A DNA stretch of 64,000 nucleotides, from positions 21,730,041-21,794,040 of the forward strand of contig JBBMOA010000006.1 of the NCBI GenBank assembly GCA_037954235.1. Direction: 5' to 3'. This document shows positions 13,873-28,600 of the stretch, piece after piece. Source of the DNA: Aulostomus chinensis (lineage: Eukaryota; Chordata; Actinopteri; Syngnathiformes; Aulostomidae). The stretch's first letter is position 1. Every line of letters starts with the position of its first letter. Position numbers and translations under genes: made by a program. The notes under the pieces were generated by a model that did no database searches, was not told the DNA's origin, and was given only the letters and a program-made list of their open reading frames with translations.

Positions 13873-16800
13873 CATCATGGTTCCCAATGATGAACTACAT
13901 ATTGAAGATCCTGTAGGTCATCATGATTCATCAGAGTTTCATTTTGGAGGACAATGATCTTGAAGAAACTGGCAAGCCTTACTATAGTTCGAGTAAGATT
14001 TATTGGCACACCTGAATTTCAAGTACAAAATTCAGAGTATCTTCATCAATAAATACAAACAAATCCATTTCTGAATCATCAGTATATTTATTATGTCAGA
14101 TTAAATATCAAATTTATTGACAAATGTCCATTAGACACAGTTACTTGCACTCTTCAGATGAATTTAAATTAGTTCTCAAACAAAATGTTTTAAAGAACAA
14201 CTCACCTGTGCTTATCTGTAGTTTCCCCCACATTATCTAAAATTAGCCAAAAAGCTGTCATTTCACTGCAAATATGGGTACATTTTTCCCAGTTCCTTTT
14301 TCAAAATTACAAAGCCAAGAAAGCTGTAATACATGAGTGGCTGATTGGTAACAATAATAAAATCTTAAAGGCAAGGCGATTTTTTTTTGTGTAGCATCTT
14401 TCATGCGCAAGACAACCCAAACTGATTCACAAAATCACAAAGCATAAAAAAACAAAACAAATACATAATAAATACATTCATTAGAATCATAATAAAAATC
14501 TCAAAATCATATCAAAATTGAGTTAAAAGTGAGGTCATGTTCTAAAATGCTCAGAAAAATAACCACGTTTTAAATCTTTGGTGAGGAAGCTAACATAAGG
14601 GTTTCTGGTAGCTTGTTGCAGGCCTTCGGAGCATAGTGTTGAAAAGCTGCCTCACAATGCTTAATCTTGACCTCAGGAAGTGCGACTAGGGCATTACATG
14701 AAGACTTAAGTAGTGTAATGGGTTCATATGGCTCTAAGAGATCTGTAATGTACTGTTGCCCAAAACCATGTAGTTATTAATACAGTAAGAGCAGAATTGT
14801 AAAATCTGTTCTCTGCTGCACAGGATGCCAGTGCAGAGATCTCAACAATGGAATGATGTTATCTCTAAGTTTTTGAGGTAAGTTAACTTAATTCCAGCTA
14901 TTCTTTTGCTTCCTGCAGTGGCCCTAATACACCATCATAGATCTCTCCTCTTAGTTCCAAATGTAACCCCTGCAGTGGCGTTCTGGATGAGCTGCAGTTT
15001 TTTGACATCTTCATCAGAGAGCCCAGTAAAGGTGCTATTACAGTAGTCAGGCTTACTTAAATCCATCCATCCATCCATCCATCCATCCATCCATCCATCC
15101 ATCCATCCATCCATTTTCTTCCGCTTATTCCTGTTAAGGGTCACAGGGGGGGCTGGAGCCTATCCCAGCGGCTACGGGCAAGAGGTGGGGTCGACCTATT
15201 CGTTACGGGTCAGTAATTGTGTTCATAGTATATTTGGTGTTGGTACTACTTTTTGCAAAAAGAACGGTGAAACCTGTATGGTAAACTGTTTTCTTGTCTG
15301 TAACAACATCTACTGCACGTCTGTCCGTCCTGGGTGAGGGATCCCTCCTCTGTTGCTCACCCTGAGGTTTCTCAGATTTTTCCCTGTTAAAAGGGTTTTC
15401 TATGGAGTTTTTCCTCATTCGATGTGAGGGTCTAAGGGCAGAGGATGTTGTTATGATGCCATGTGAAGCCCTTTGAGACAAACTGTTTGTGAAAACGGGC
15501 TATACAAATAAAATTGCCTTGCCTTGAAGTGGTGGTGTTACTAAAATCACAATGAGATACTGTAATGTGCTCTATGTACTTGAGATTCAAAGTGCAAATA
15601 ATTCTGATCATGACTGTACTGTACAAGTATTTATTTTAAAAGGTTCTGCTTTTGTTTCCACTGTTCTCAGCCCACTGGCAAGTACTTAATTTAGACATTG
15701 CTAAGGAGATTGCCCATCTGCAATATGTTGCTTCATTTTATTGCGTTCATGAACGTTATCTGCTCATATATTGTACATCCATCCATCCATCCATTTTCTA
15801 CCGCTTAGCCTGTTAAGGGTCACAGGGGGGTGGAGCCTATCCAAGTTGCATTTGGGCAAGAGGGGGGTTCACCCTGGACGGGTCACCAGTCCATCACAGG
15901 GCCAACACATATATACAGACAACCATTGGCTCTCACAGCCACACCTACGGTTAATTTAGAGTATCTGATTTACCTAGTCTCCTCCAGAGTACCCAGAGAG
16001 AACCCACGCAGGCACAGAGAGAACATGCAAACTCCACACCGAACCTTCTTGCTGTGAGGTGACAGTGCTAACCACTGCACCACCGTGCCACCCACATATT
16101 GTAAATGGTATTACACAAATCCAACTGGAGTCTGTTGTCAGGCTGACTCACCTGTTCCTGTGGTATGGTCCCCTGTTCTGTAGGTATTAGGCTTGACTGA
16201 AACTCTGCTCCACACTTTACTCTCGGCTCTCTCCTGGTAGTACAGGCAAAGCCCATTCTCAAAGTCACAGTTGGCTATAGAGGGGTCAAAGGATGGTTCT
16301 GCAACAAAACACATAGCACTAACAAAATGAATCTACAGAGAACCAATATAAATAGTGCATACTGTTCATTACATTAGGAATCTGTGTATCGGTTAAGAGG
16401 CTGTAGTTAAGTAGCAGGTTTACTACTCAAGAAGCTCAACTCCACAAAATTAAAGGACAGAATGCAACTTTTGTCTCCGCTTGGGTCACAAACATCATCA
16501 GCAGGCCATCGGCAGACTTGTCCGTGCCTTGAAAAACATAACTTTTTAAAGGGACCTATATAATGCTCATTTGCAGCCATATATTTACGTCCTAAGACTA
16601 CTCTAGATTAGCTTTACATGCCTGATTGAGAAAAATCCCTTTTCATCTTTAAAAAAAATGGTGCCTTTCTGCCTTGCATACTCCCAGAATATTCATCACA
16701 GAACTGATTTGAATAGACTGGAAATGTCCCAAAGCCATTGTGCCTTGCAACTTAAACAATGTGTCATTTTAGGTCACATAAATAGGGCCTTGAGTGTTCA

Positions 16801-19800
16801 GAGCCTTTTGTACACAGGGATCATGCTAACATAAGTTTACCTCTTTGGGTTTAAGATCTGGTAAGATTTACGTACAAAAAGACCTGGTTAGGGTAAGAGG
16901 AAAATTATGGTTTGGAGTTGAAATAACTACTTCCTTGAGGTGACATTCATCATCATGGTTAAAGTAATAATCCTGTGGTTCTGTTTATGGAATGATTGTG
17001 GTCATGGTCTTTCAAAAACAGTGTTTACCTGTGGTTGGATATAGGAAACAAACAGTAATCTACCCCCTGGAAATCCAGAGGTTTTTGACCCTTGTATCCG
17101 CTCTGACCTTCTCTTTATGTGGACATTATGTCATCTGATTTCCTCCTTCACTTCATAGTCAGTCCTAAATGCACCACAGAGCTGCTGTCACTTGAAGCTA
17201 TTTATACTGTATGTAGTGTGTGTGAGGCAGTGAGCAAAACTCATTAATGGCTGCAGGCCTCACTCTCACTTGCCTCCATTGGGACACCGGACTGTTCAAG
17301 TTTAGTGTACATACACAACAAATGTGTATATGCTGTTGTTAATTCTGAAGTGTACCATTATTATGATTAACCTGTAATAATTGTGACTGTTTGTCTTAGC
17401 TGTATCAGGCATTTGAGTGTGGAATGAAATTTCCCCTTGGGGATTAATAAAGTATCTATCTATCTCTCTATCTATCTATCTATCTTAATGAGAACATTTC
17501 AGACAAATACTGTATCTACACTGATCATCTCTCTGTTTAAAGGACTTATAATGTTGATCTTTGAAGATCATTAGGGAAGTCCTCAGAATAGTTGAATTTT
17601 ATTTTAAATTCAATGCTTGTGAAATTTGTTTTCAAACAAATAGGAAAATACCAAAATCTGCCACAGTGTTACTGATTCATTATTTTTTTCACGTTTGATG
17701 TTAATTTTATTGTAAATTTTTACACATTTCTTGCCATTTTTCAGGGAATTTCTAAACAAATTTAGATTTAATTTTAAAAGAAATATATAATGTTTTACAA
17801 AAAAATAATATTTTTTCAGAGACAATTAGAAAAATAGATCTCAAAATTATATTTAAAATTACATACATTTTTTAGGGGCAGATCAGTGATGCTAAGTTTT
17901 CTTGTCTTTAATTTCTTTTGATGCCCCCTCAGCCTATATATCTTAAGATATAAGTGTTCTAACTGAGCAAAATCACTTCAAACGGGGGTTCAGCTTCACT
18001 TCAATGACACTTAAGAAAGGAAAAAATTGAATGTTGTTGCAGCAGTGCAGGTTTCCAAAGGGCACTAAAATCTTATGAGTAAAGTCAATTAGTTGTCAGT
18101 GATGATGAAAAATAAGTACTAAGACTGTACTAACATTTGGTTTACATGTCTTTAACAAATAGCCCTTTCTTTTTTAAGGTCCTGGTGAAGATGTTTTTAG
18201 AGTTGTTTTTTTTTTTAACATGAGTGATTTACGTCTTCCATGATGCAAAGTTTATTCTCCATACTTTCGTCTGAATACAAAAATTGTTTGATAATTTTCG
18301 ATCGATTTACAGGGACTGATGATGAAAGGCTGGATTTACTGGATAAATGGCTGAAAATGATAAGGCTTCATTCTGTTACCTGTCTCAAATACTGTCGGAC
18401 CTACAAAGTAGCTGGTGCTGGTTCAGCATTCTATGGTGGTCTCAGCTGAGAGACCAAAAGGGGCTGAAAAGCCATGCCGAGGACACCACTTTTCTGCTGG
18501 ACAGGTAAACTAACATTTTCTAACTAAGAATAGCAAATGCTCAGGTTACTCACTTTTCCTCTGATAGGTTCTTGTTTTTATTGTTAGTGTATGACAACAT
18601 CATGAAATGTATCATTGCGAGACGGATCACATGGATTTACTGTCTTTATTACTGCAATTCCAACTCTGACCATATGTAATTAACTATGTCAACCTAGCAA
18701 CCAGCAGAATAGGTAAGTGTAAAAAGAGTGAGACACCCATTGACTCAGAGGTATAGGTGTTGTCCATTGCACATTTAATGGAGACAAATGTACATTCAAA
18801 ATGTACCAAAATCACAGTGTGTAGATCCACATGTGGCAGTACTTATGTCTGAGGTAAAAACTGTTTGGTAAACTGTTTACCCTAAGGTTTCTCAATTTCT
18901 CCCTGTTAAAAGGGTTTTCCATAGAATTTTTCCTCAGTTGATGCACATCTAAGTTTGCAAGTCATGAGCAACACAGATAATTTCTATCAGTAGTTAAAAC
19001 CTGTAAAAATACACAACAATTCTGTCTCTAAACATGAGTCATTTCTTGGGGAAAACCAACTGTTCTACTAACATTATAGTTCAATACTCAGCCAGCTCTA
19101 TATTTTGCTACTAACTACTCTACAACTTTCTACATTAACAGCAAAGGTAAAATAACATTGCATTTTCCTCAGGATATGCAGAGTTGCATAACACTACAGT
19201 TGGTATAAAGAACATGGCTGCCGCTAGATGTAAGCAGTGGGACTTACCCACATGACAGTTTAACTTTAGAGGTAGGGTTTGAAACAATGAATATTTGTGA
19301 TTGGTCAAGCAAAATTTTAATTTAGCCACCACTTTAAAACTCTGCAACCACAAACTATACATGTATGTGTATTTTCTTACATCATAAAAGCATGACTACA
19401 AATCAGTAAATGACCACAAAAAAAGACAAGTCTCTAATCATAAGTAGTTTATGCTCTAGATGCAACTCGTCTAGTCAACGTCACAAGTCTGTGGAAAAGC
19501 CTCTACAAGTTCCAGGTACTTTGGATGGAAACATGACTAAACCAGACCAGGTTTAAGGAGGAAAAAAAAGGCTAGAATCTCCCTCCCTACAACCCAGATG
19601 TCTCCTCTCACCTGTGTCAGTGTGGCAAAACTCAGGGGAAAATGAGATGTCATCTATGGCCACATATCCTCCTTTGGCACTGTTAAACGCTACCTCAAAC
19701 ACCACCTGGTAACACACAGACAATGACAATATAAACAGATTGTGAGCAATGTTTGACTCAGGCCCTTTAAAATTAAGAACATGTTCTGTGATTTGGAGCA

Positions 19801-22594
19801 GACATATTGTGAAGCCAGACGATGACATCATTGTGAGGGTAATTTCAGGAACATTGATGGAAAAGCTCAGTGTAACTCTTGGCTCAGCTGGCCAGTGTCT
19901 CTAACCCAGTAAATAATGTTACACAAGCTTCTTTCCACAGTGACAGCATCCTCCTGGGGAGACTCAAAGCAAAACAAAAAGAAACCATGGAGTAATAGGT
20001 AATAACATACATCTGAAAGTGCAAAGCCACAGAGCAGTGACTAAGTGCAAGTGTTTCTATACTCAGCTCCACAGTCAGAGCACATACACATCCAGTACAC
20101 ATACACACACAAAAAGATATGAGAAGCACATTTTTTTGTTGTTTACGGAAATTTGGGCTATCTAATTAAAAAAGGCATTAACATACAAAGCTGCATGAGT
20201 CAAACAGACATGAACAATGGTGTTTGGTTAAACTGGAAAAATGTATTCATGTTTGCTTTAAAACTTATTAAAGCGTGAATAAAGTATCTATCTATCTATT
20301 AAAAACACAGTGTAAAAAATGCATTCAAGACTGTCAAATCACCCTGCAGATATTAAAAAAAAAAAAATTTAAATCTCCTAGCGACATCAATAAAGGTCCC
20401 TCAGTCTATTTCCTATCATGACTGTATTAACTGGACTCTTTGGGCCAGTGATCAGTTACAGTCTGATGATGGAGGATATCTACTATATCACTTTCAACAT
20501 TAAGTGTTCCTAATTAACCGAGAACCAGTTGCTAAGCTCATCATGAGTCATTTATTACTAATTACTCCAACATGAGTGCCTACCAAGTAAAGGACTGTTA
20601 TGTACCCAACGCATATCATTTATGTACCTAACAGACACTTGGACCTGTGACACACATTATTCCTGCACTTTACTAAAACATTTCTGGGACAAGAGTTATA
20701 ATTAATGTATTTTTTCTGCTTTGGCAAATAAAATGTCTACTGTGAGAAAGATTGGTTAATCTGATTTATTTGGGGAATAACAGATGATGCAATCCTAAAG
20801 TGAATAGTTTGAAGTAACCCTAAACCAAATTCAGCTGGGCTCCTTTTGTGTCTTGTTCATTGTTACCCGTTGCCATTTTTGCTCAAATTCAATCCTGCAT
20901 CCCAAATGTCTACATAGCGATGATAAAGATGGTACTACATTCTGCTTGGCCAAAAATCAAATGACAAAACTCAGTTTAACTGTTACAAGCATGACCTACT
21001 GTATAACATGAGGCCCGTATGAATTGAGGTTGGCAGTATCTCACAGTTAGAGTTTTCATATCCCTTTGGTCTGTGCACTGTAAACAGAGATTGCCAAAAC
21101 CATTTTTCATTTAAAGATTCCCCAAGGACATTTTTAAGGTATCTAGAAAAACTTCTGAAGATGTTGCAAGTTGCTCTGCTGTTCTTGTGTTTCTACTCAA
21201 ACTGGACAGAATAATTTTTTTATTTGATTTCTTCTGCTGCTCCAAGGGGGATCCAGAGAAACATGGCAGAATTCTGTAATTTTCAAATTAGATCTCCCTC
21301 TGATGAGATACATAAAAGATGACTGTGAGTAGCACAGTGTTCCTCTGGAATATCATTCCAATGCTTTTTTCAATGCGGTTTAGTTTCACTTATATGCTGG
21401 AGAGAGTTTGAAGGACACAGAAACTAGTCGTTGCACCAGTTACCCAGCTCAAGGGGTGTCAGCTACATACGGCATGTGTGGTGATAGCCGACACCAGCAA
21501 GGTAGTGGAGCCGAGGGCAAGCGCGTTACTTTGATGATGACGCAGAGAAAACTAGCGAGCACGAGGAAAACGAGGTGGACCTAGTGGTGAAAAAAATAGC
21601 TCCTCAGTCATTTGGAGCTATTTTGGGTTCAAATGAGATGAGGTCATACAAGCCCAGGTACTGTGTAAAACATGTGGGGCGGTCATGGCAACTACGAGGG
21701 GAAACACGACCAGTCTTCATCAACACCTGAAACACCACCACAAAGAACTGCACAAACAATTCAAAGACAGCCAAGATGCAGTACAGCCGACAACACCGAG
21801 TCCACACAACCTCATAGGATTGCAGCACCTGTCCATTCCCGTGAGTTAAGCGAACGCGACTCTGCAGCCACTAGTTCGCCCTCTGAGAGGCTCTTTAGCG
21901 CGTCAGGGAATGTGGTTACATGTCAGCGCTCCTGCTTGAAAGCTAGCAGCAAAGTGAACATGTTGATGTTCCTGTGTAAGAACTTGAAATAAGAGATGTG
22001 TTAAAGGAGTTTCGGGATGAATAAATCTCCCTTTCTCTTGATTCAGTGGTTCTACATTACTCAAGTACTTCTCCATCATAGTACTGTAATTGCCACCTGT
22101 TTAGCAAGATGATGGCATTGGCAGGTCTTGATCTTTATAATGGGAGAAGTGCTAATTTGCCAATTGCCATGTTTGATTTTTTTTTTATTGATGTGTTCTC
22201 CCAGATATCTTTTAGTAAGAGTCTTGGAAATGGTTTGACTTTGCCAACAGTCAGGTTTGAGCCTTGTGCAATTGCAATATGCAATATGTTGAAAATAAAA
22301 GCATATGTTGGAAACAAATAACTGTTCAATTTCTTTATTCAACAGGCCTAGGCTGTTAAATGTTTGTGGTCTATGTTAGCTGTAAATATTAAAACAGAAA
22401 GATATGCTTTAATACCTTTGATATTTCATAATGTATACAGTATATATATACATTTATCGCAGGTCATATTGTCATTGCAATATTAAACAGTGTAATCGCA
22501 CATTGCATGTTTTCCTGATATTGCTCAGCCCTAATACATATATCTATATATCTATATCTATATATATATATATATATCTATCTATCTATCTATC

Positions 22595-22632
<38 letters not shown>

Positions 22633-25600
22633 ATATTCTCATGGTCTGCAGTTCTTACCACTGATTTCCCATTGTCACCCTGAACACATCTCCACTCACT
22701 CCCTCAGCCAACCTCTTTAGCTAATCAGCCTCAACCACCTGCACCTGTTCCCATGTTATTTCTCCCTCTCCCTCAGCTGTCTGCCAGATTGTTATTCTCC
22801 CATGCAAGACTCTCCAGCTTTATTCTTTGGACTGACTTCCAGGCCTCTACGTCTCTGGATCTCAAGGTACTGACCTTTGCCTGCACTTTGGCAACGCTTA
22901 TATCTACCCCTATGTCTCTGGATCACATGGTACCAACTTTCGCCTGCACATCAGTCACCTTTATGCCTGCCCCCACGTCTCTGGACCTCACCGTACCAAC
23001 TTACGCCTGCACCTCGATCACGCTTTTGTCTGCCCCCACATCTCTGGTTCTCACGGTACCAACCTGAGCCTAAACCTCAACCACACTCCTGTCCCTCCCC
23101 TCCTCAAATCAGTCCGAATAAAAGTCATTACCAATAAAACAACTGCCAGTGTGATTGCATTTGGGTCCATACAAACCACATTTCAGTACATCTGGCCCAA
23201 AAGATGGACCCAACACACACTTCCCTTGTCAAAAATTGTTTTGAATGGATTGAAGGAGTTTTTCAGCAACATGAAGTGGCTGGAATGAAAGTGCTCTTCG
23301 CAATGCCTTTCCTTATGGGCAGCAGGTTACATCAAAGATGAGCTTTTATGTTAACCCCTTCCTCTTTCTCTTGACGATGTCATTGCTCTTGCTATAAACA
23401 TAGACCTCTGTATCCAGGCTCGCAAAAGAGAGACGCAAGAAACACCCCCAGCCCATGTATCTGCCCATGCATCACAAGGTTCTTTCCCCAGTATGGACCA
23501 GTCTATGGCCACTCCTGAGCCCTTATCCTACAGTTCTGAACCCATGCAGCTTGGCTGCACCAGTCTGTCCCCTGAGGAGCAAGAGCAACGCATTAAGGCT
23601 AATTTATGCCTGTACTGTTGCCAATCAGGGCACTACAACTCTCACTGCCCAGTAAAAGGGAGGGCTCATCAGTAGTAGAGGAGTTACTGGTGAGTCCATC
23701 CTCTTTTAAAACCTCCTCCATTTTTGATCATCCTCTGTTCGTAGCTAAACTCCTTCTGCCTGAAATCTCCCAAGTCTTGTCTGCATTTATTGATTCTGGA
23801 GCTGATAACATTATCCACACTGAGTTAGCTCGCCAGCTGGATATTGGTCATATTGTCATCCCTGCCTCGTCCTGTGCAACCCAGGGCTCTTTACAGTCAT
23901 CTGCTGGGGATGGTCTCTCATCAAACCATACTAATCCGTTAACTCATGTCTGGAAGCCACCACAAAACCATCCAGTTTTATATTCTGACCTCACCTCGCC
24001 TCCCTGTCATACTGGACCACCAATGGCTTCGCCACCATAATCCTCATATCCACTGGTTGGCAGGGGTCATCCGTGGTTGGAGTTCAACCTTTCACCAGAT
24101 CTGCCTGAAGCAGGCGGCTATACAGCTCCGCTCTCCACCTCCCTGTGGTCAGCCTGATCTCTCTGGGGTCCCAGCCCGGGATCATGACCTTAGTGAGGTT
24201 TTCAGTAAGACTATCTCCTCATTGTCCCTATGATTGCACCATTGACCTTCTGCCTGGCACCCTCTGGCACTGAAAGGGAGGCCATAGAGGCATACATCTC
24301 TGACTCCTTGGCAGCTGGTATCATCCGACCATCCCCTGAAGGCACCAGCTTCTTTTCGTGGAAAAGAAGGATAGAACACTTAGACCCTGCATTACACTAC
24401 AGAGGCCTCAATGACATAACAATAAACAACTGGTACCCAATGCCACTCATGTCCTCAGCTTTTGAAATACTCCAGGGGTCAGTGTCTTCACTGGATACCA
24501 TTTGGTCCACATCAGGGAGGGGAACAAGTGGAAAACCGTGTTCAACACCCCCACTAGCTATTATGAGTATTTGGTCATGCCTTTTGGTTTAACTAATGCC
24601 CCTGCTGTCTTCCAGGCATTAATTAATGATGTCCTTAGAGACAGGCTTAACCATTCTGTTTTTGTTTACCTGGACTATGTTCTGATTTTCTCCAAGTGTA
24701 TGGAAGAGCACGAGCTTCATGTAAGGGCGGTCTTGCAACGGCTTCTTGAAAACTCCCTTTTTGTCAAAGCCGAGAAATATGAATTTCATGCATCCTCGGT
24801 TTCCTTCCTTGGCTACATTGTGTCTCGGGGCAGCCTTCAAATGGATCCGGGCCAGGTCTCTGCAATCACAGCTTGGCCCACCCCTGAAAATCAGGAGCAA
24901 CTACAATGCTTCCTAGGCTTTGCCAACCTTTATCGCTGCTTCGTTCGTGGCTGCAGCACTCTGGCTTCACCTCTCACAGCCCTGACTTCCTCCAAGGTCC
25001 AATTTTCCTTGACTCCTGCAGCCAGGAAGGCTTTTGAGGCTCTAAAGGCACACATCACTACTTCTCCCATTCTGCATGTCCCTGACCCTGAAAGACAGTT
25101 TGTGGTGGAAGTGGATGCCTCCGACATGGAGGTGGGGGCTGTGCTTGACCTGAAGCTCCACCCATGTGCCTTCTTTTCTTGCCGCCTGACCCCTGCTGAA
25201 CAGAAGTATGACATTCGGTCCAGAAACGTCAAGCTCAATGCTCTATCACGACAATTTCTTAGGAAAGTTCCCCTGTTGAGGCTGGTCCTCTCCGGTCCCC
25301 TTCCTGTCTTTTTGCCCCACTCTCTTGGGACATTGAGGAGAGAGTCAAAGCCACTTCTACTAACCGACCTGGACCCAGTGCTTGCCCCCCGATTGTCTTT
25401 TTGTACCTGTTACATTATGGTCAGAGGTATTACAGTGGTCACACTCTTCCAAGCTCACTAGTTGAGTTCCTGCCACGACGGTTCTGGTGGCCCACTATGT
25501 GCGGGAATTTGTACACATCTCTCACATGCTAACTTTAGTCAATCAGATTCACATACTAATAGTAGTTGGAAGAAGAGTGAAAACATCTTTTCTACTGAGA

Positions 25601-28600
25601 AAAACCTTCAGTGGTGTTTGTTCTTCTTTTGAAAAGGAAACACAATGAGCAATTCTGATGTAATTGTCACTATAGCAGCATTAACAGGAACCTCTTCAGC
25701 CATTGCTGATTTGCACAAACAGTTGCTTTCTGTCATTACACCTAAACCTCTGCCTCAAAAGACACTGATTGGTCCAAACCGCTGTGGTTCAGACACAAAT
25801 ATATACGGTAACTTCAAAACTGACAACATGGTTTGTCATATGATCTTAAGAAATTAGTTCCCTCGCAAGGTTGTGTAGGACTTGCTATAGACCCCTAATT
25901 TTCCTGCTATTATAGAAACTACTGAGGATATATAAAAAAATCTTCCATCCTTGTCTTAAAACTGTAAGCTTAAAACCCAGTCTTCAAACATTATTCAGAT
26001 TGATTTATATTGAAAGTGCTGATTCCACTGCGTTATGAGATATTCAGTTTGTTGAGAAAAGTGTATTTATATAAACTATAACCATTTTTATGTCGAGCTA
26101 CATGCCTTTAACATTGAATTTTCCATTTTTTGACTTGGTGGGCTATGAAAGCTCAGTCGTCTTTTTATTTTGACTGACATACAGTACGACCTAACAACAT
26201 TGTTTCATTTTGAGCATAGATAAAACTGTTTTGAGGTGTTTTTGTTTTTTTTTTGTAAATTGAGTTTGAAAATTAGGACTTGTGCTAGAGGGTAAAGGTG
26301 TAAGCAAAAGCATCTCAGCGTTTGTGGAAAAACTGTACAGCAGAATTGATATAAGATGAAATGTGACTACTTTCACAGCAGGCCAGGTTCATAAAATGTT
26401 TATATTTATCTCCAGACAATGATCATACTAAACTTGCCTGCTTATTTTAATAGTGTTAATTCCTATACTGACCTCCAAGGGATGCGGAGCTTTGATATCG
26501 ACACTGATATGTGTCCAGCTAGATGTGGCATACACCTCTGGTCTCCAGATTTCCTCATAGTGTCCAAGCTGGTCTCTTGTGAAAACAGTGAAGATGTTTC
26601 CCCTCTCCTGGTCTCGGTGGTAAAAGAAGGACAGGCAGCCAGCCATGGGCACCGTGGTCATGGGTGATGTCAACTTAGCCACTTCCTGAAAGTGCTTGGC
26701 ATACACAGAGTCCACGTACATGTAATGGCCTGGAGCAGAGGAAAATACAGATGAGGTGGAGGTGCACAGTTATCCATGTTATCATAATATAGTTAAATGT
26801 ACATCATTGATTGCTAAACCAAATAGAATGACAATCACATACGAAGATGGATGACCACACAAAATAGATATAACACTGCCTTGCCCTTATCCCAATCAAA
26901 ACTAGTTTCAGTGGATAATCACTTCCGTCATTACAGATTTTGCATTCAGAGAGATCATTCTATAAATGCCAGCCCACTGGTCATCACGATTGTAGAGACA
27001 GCGTTTTGTCTTTCATTACTCATGATGTCACATAGACTGTCATTACCTGATGTCTCCACTGAATATTTCATACAGATGCAGTTTAAAAAGTTAAAAGCCC
27101 ATTACCACACTGCCCATGGCTAAAATCATTCCAGTTAATTGAGTGTTGGGTCCCCCAACTGAGAAATAAATCCCCCTAAATTCAACAAAAATAATCAAAA
27201 TTTGGAAAAATATTCTGTAAGATCTAACATGAAACTTAAAGATGACCTTGGTAGTATCAACATAAAGTGCACTGTTAAAAGTTACAACACAGCCTTTGCA
27301 AAAGTTTTCTACTTTTATCCTGAGGATTACACGTACCAGTTGTTGGTTAAGATAAAGACTGAAACTTTAGACTTTTGCACCACAAAAATAGGATGCATGT
27401 GAAATTGAGTGAATTCCATAAACCATCTTGTTTGAAGAAAATTGATGATGTCCACTGGTTTAATCATAGAATTTGTTGAGCCAGGCACAAATTCATATTC
27501 CCTAAACTTTGAAAGAGTATGGTATATAAGAGCATAGGTGAGAGTGGGAACAAAGATTGACAAGTGGTCCCAGAGCTTTGCCTTCTGACTCAGCTTCATC
27601 AGAACAGTGCAATGAAGCAAACTCAGAAGTGCTCCCAATCCTCTGATTCTCTGTGAGACTTCATAGTCCCCTCACTCCCCTGTTCCCCTGTTCCATTGTC
27701 ACAATAAACATATCTTTAACTTAAGCTTTCCTTACTTAAATGTAAATATAATTGTATATGTTTCTTTATTTATTGCCATTTTTGTATTGCCTTTTGAGAG
27801 CTTTTGTAATTTCTTTATTAAACTATCTGTACAGTAATTGACACCTTGCAAACAGGAGCTAATGTGGAATACTTTAATTTCATCACTCTGCTAATAAATG
27901 TAAACAAGGCCAAAACACTGAGGTTCAGATGAAAGCATACAGATAACTATGTAACACAGAGGATGCAGCAGGGGATGTCAATTTTGGTTCTGGTGGATTA
28001 GGGTCTGAGGTAAGTCATACAAGGGAAAATTAATGCAGTGGGGTATTGGAATGAAGTTCTCCATCTCATTGTTCTGGCCTTTGTCCATCAATATGATGTA
28101 ACTTCTCATGACAAAGCTTGCTCTGTCCCACAGTTTCTGGAGGCTGAAACCATCCCTGTTCTCAAGTGCCTCCCTATTCACCAGACATGTCCCCTATTAA
28201 GCATCTGTGGGACGTTACTGACAGTCTGATACATCAGCATGTTCTTGTATCGGGCAATTTCTGTGACCTCCATGATGATCTTGCGGAGGAATAGGACAAC
28301 ATTCCACATGTCTCAGTCAATAATTTCATTCATTCTATGCGGAGGAGAAGCACTGAGATGCGCATGGTTGTGACACAGAGTACTTAGAGAGAAACATGGA
28401 ACACTGACCCTCTGTGTTTCTCATTGACTGTTCATAAAAAAACATGTATTTCTGTTGTTTTTTGTGAAAGTGTCTGTATTAATGTTGAATTGATTTGCTG
28501 ATTATTGAGGCCAACTATTTGCATTTCTCGACTAGCAAATCAGCATCAGCAGAAAATTGAGCATTTTGTTGCATGTTGTTGATTTCATATATCTGCATTA

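Larger units (their letters stand above)
16299..19611. other. MAMDC2 intron 6
   Basis: 3.3 kb of AT-rich sequence without an exon. It contains two LINE-tail pieces (17400-17485 and 18868-18948), listed separately. The open frames at 17610-17825 and 18240-18449 show no recognisable domain. Confidence 0.5.
22640..25525 (+). mobile_element. Ty3/gypsy retrotransposon, 3'-truncated and decayed
   Basis: An LTR/leader-like region (to about 23190, with AATAAAAG at 23116) is followed by gag, protease, reverse transcriptase, an RNase H part and the first residues of an integrase zinc-binding region (RRFWWPTM, about 25476). It then stops; no 3' LTR was found. Several frames, a gag deletion and an RNase H deletion show it cannot move. 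It lies antisense to MAMDC2 in intron 5. Confidence 0.8.

Noticed and set aside
13634..13957. Open frame of Tyr-Ile and Cys-Val repeats
   Set aside because: Pure translation of AT and TG microsatellites.
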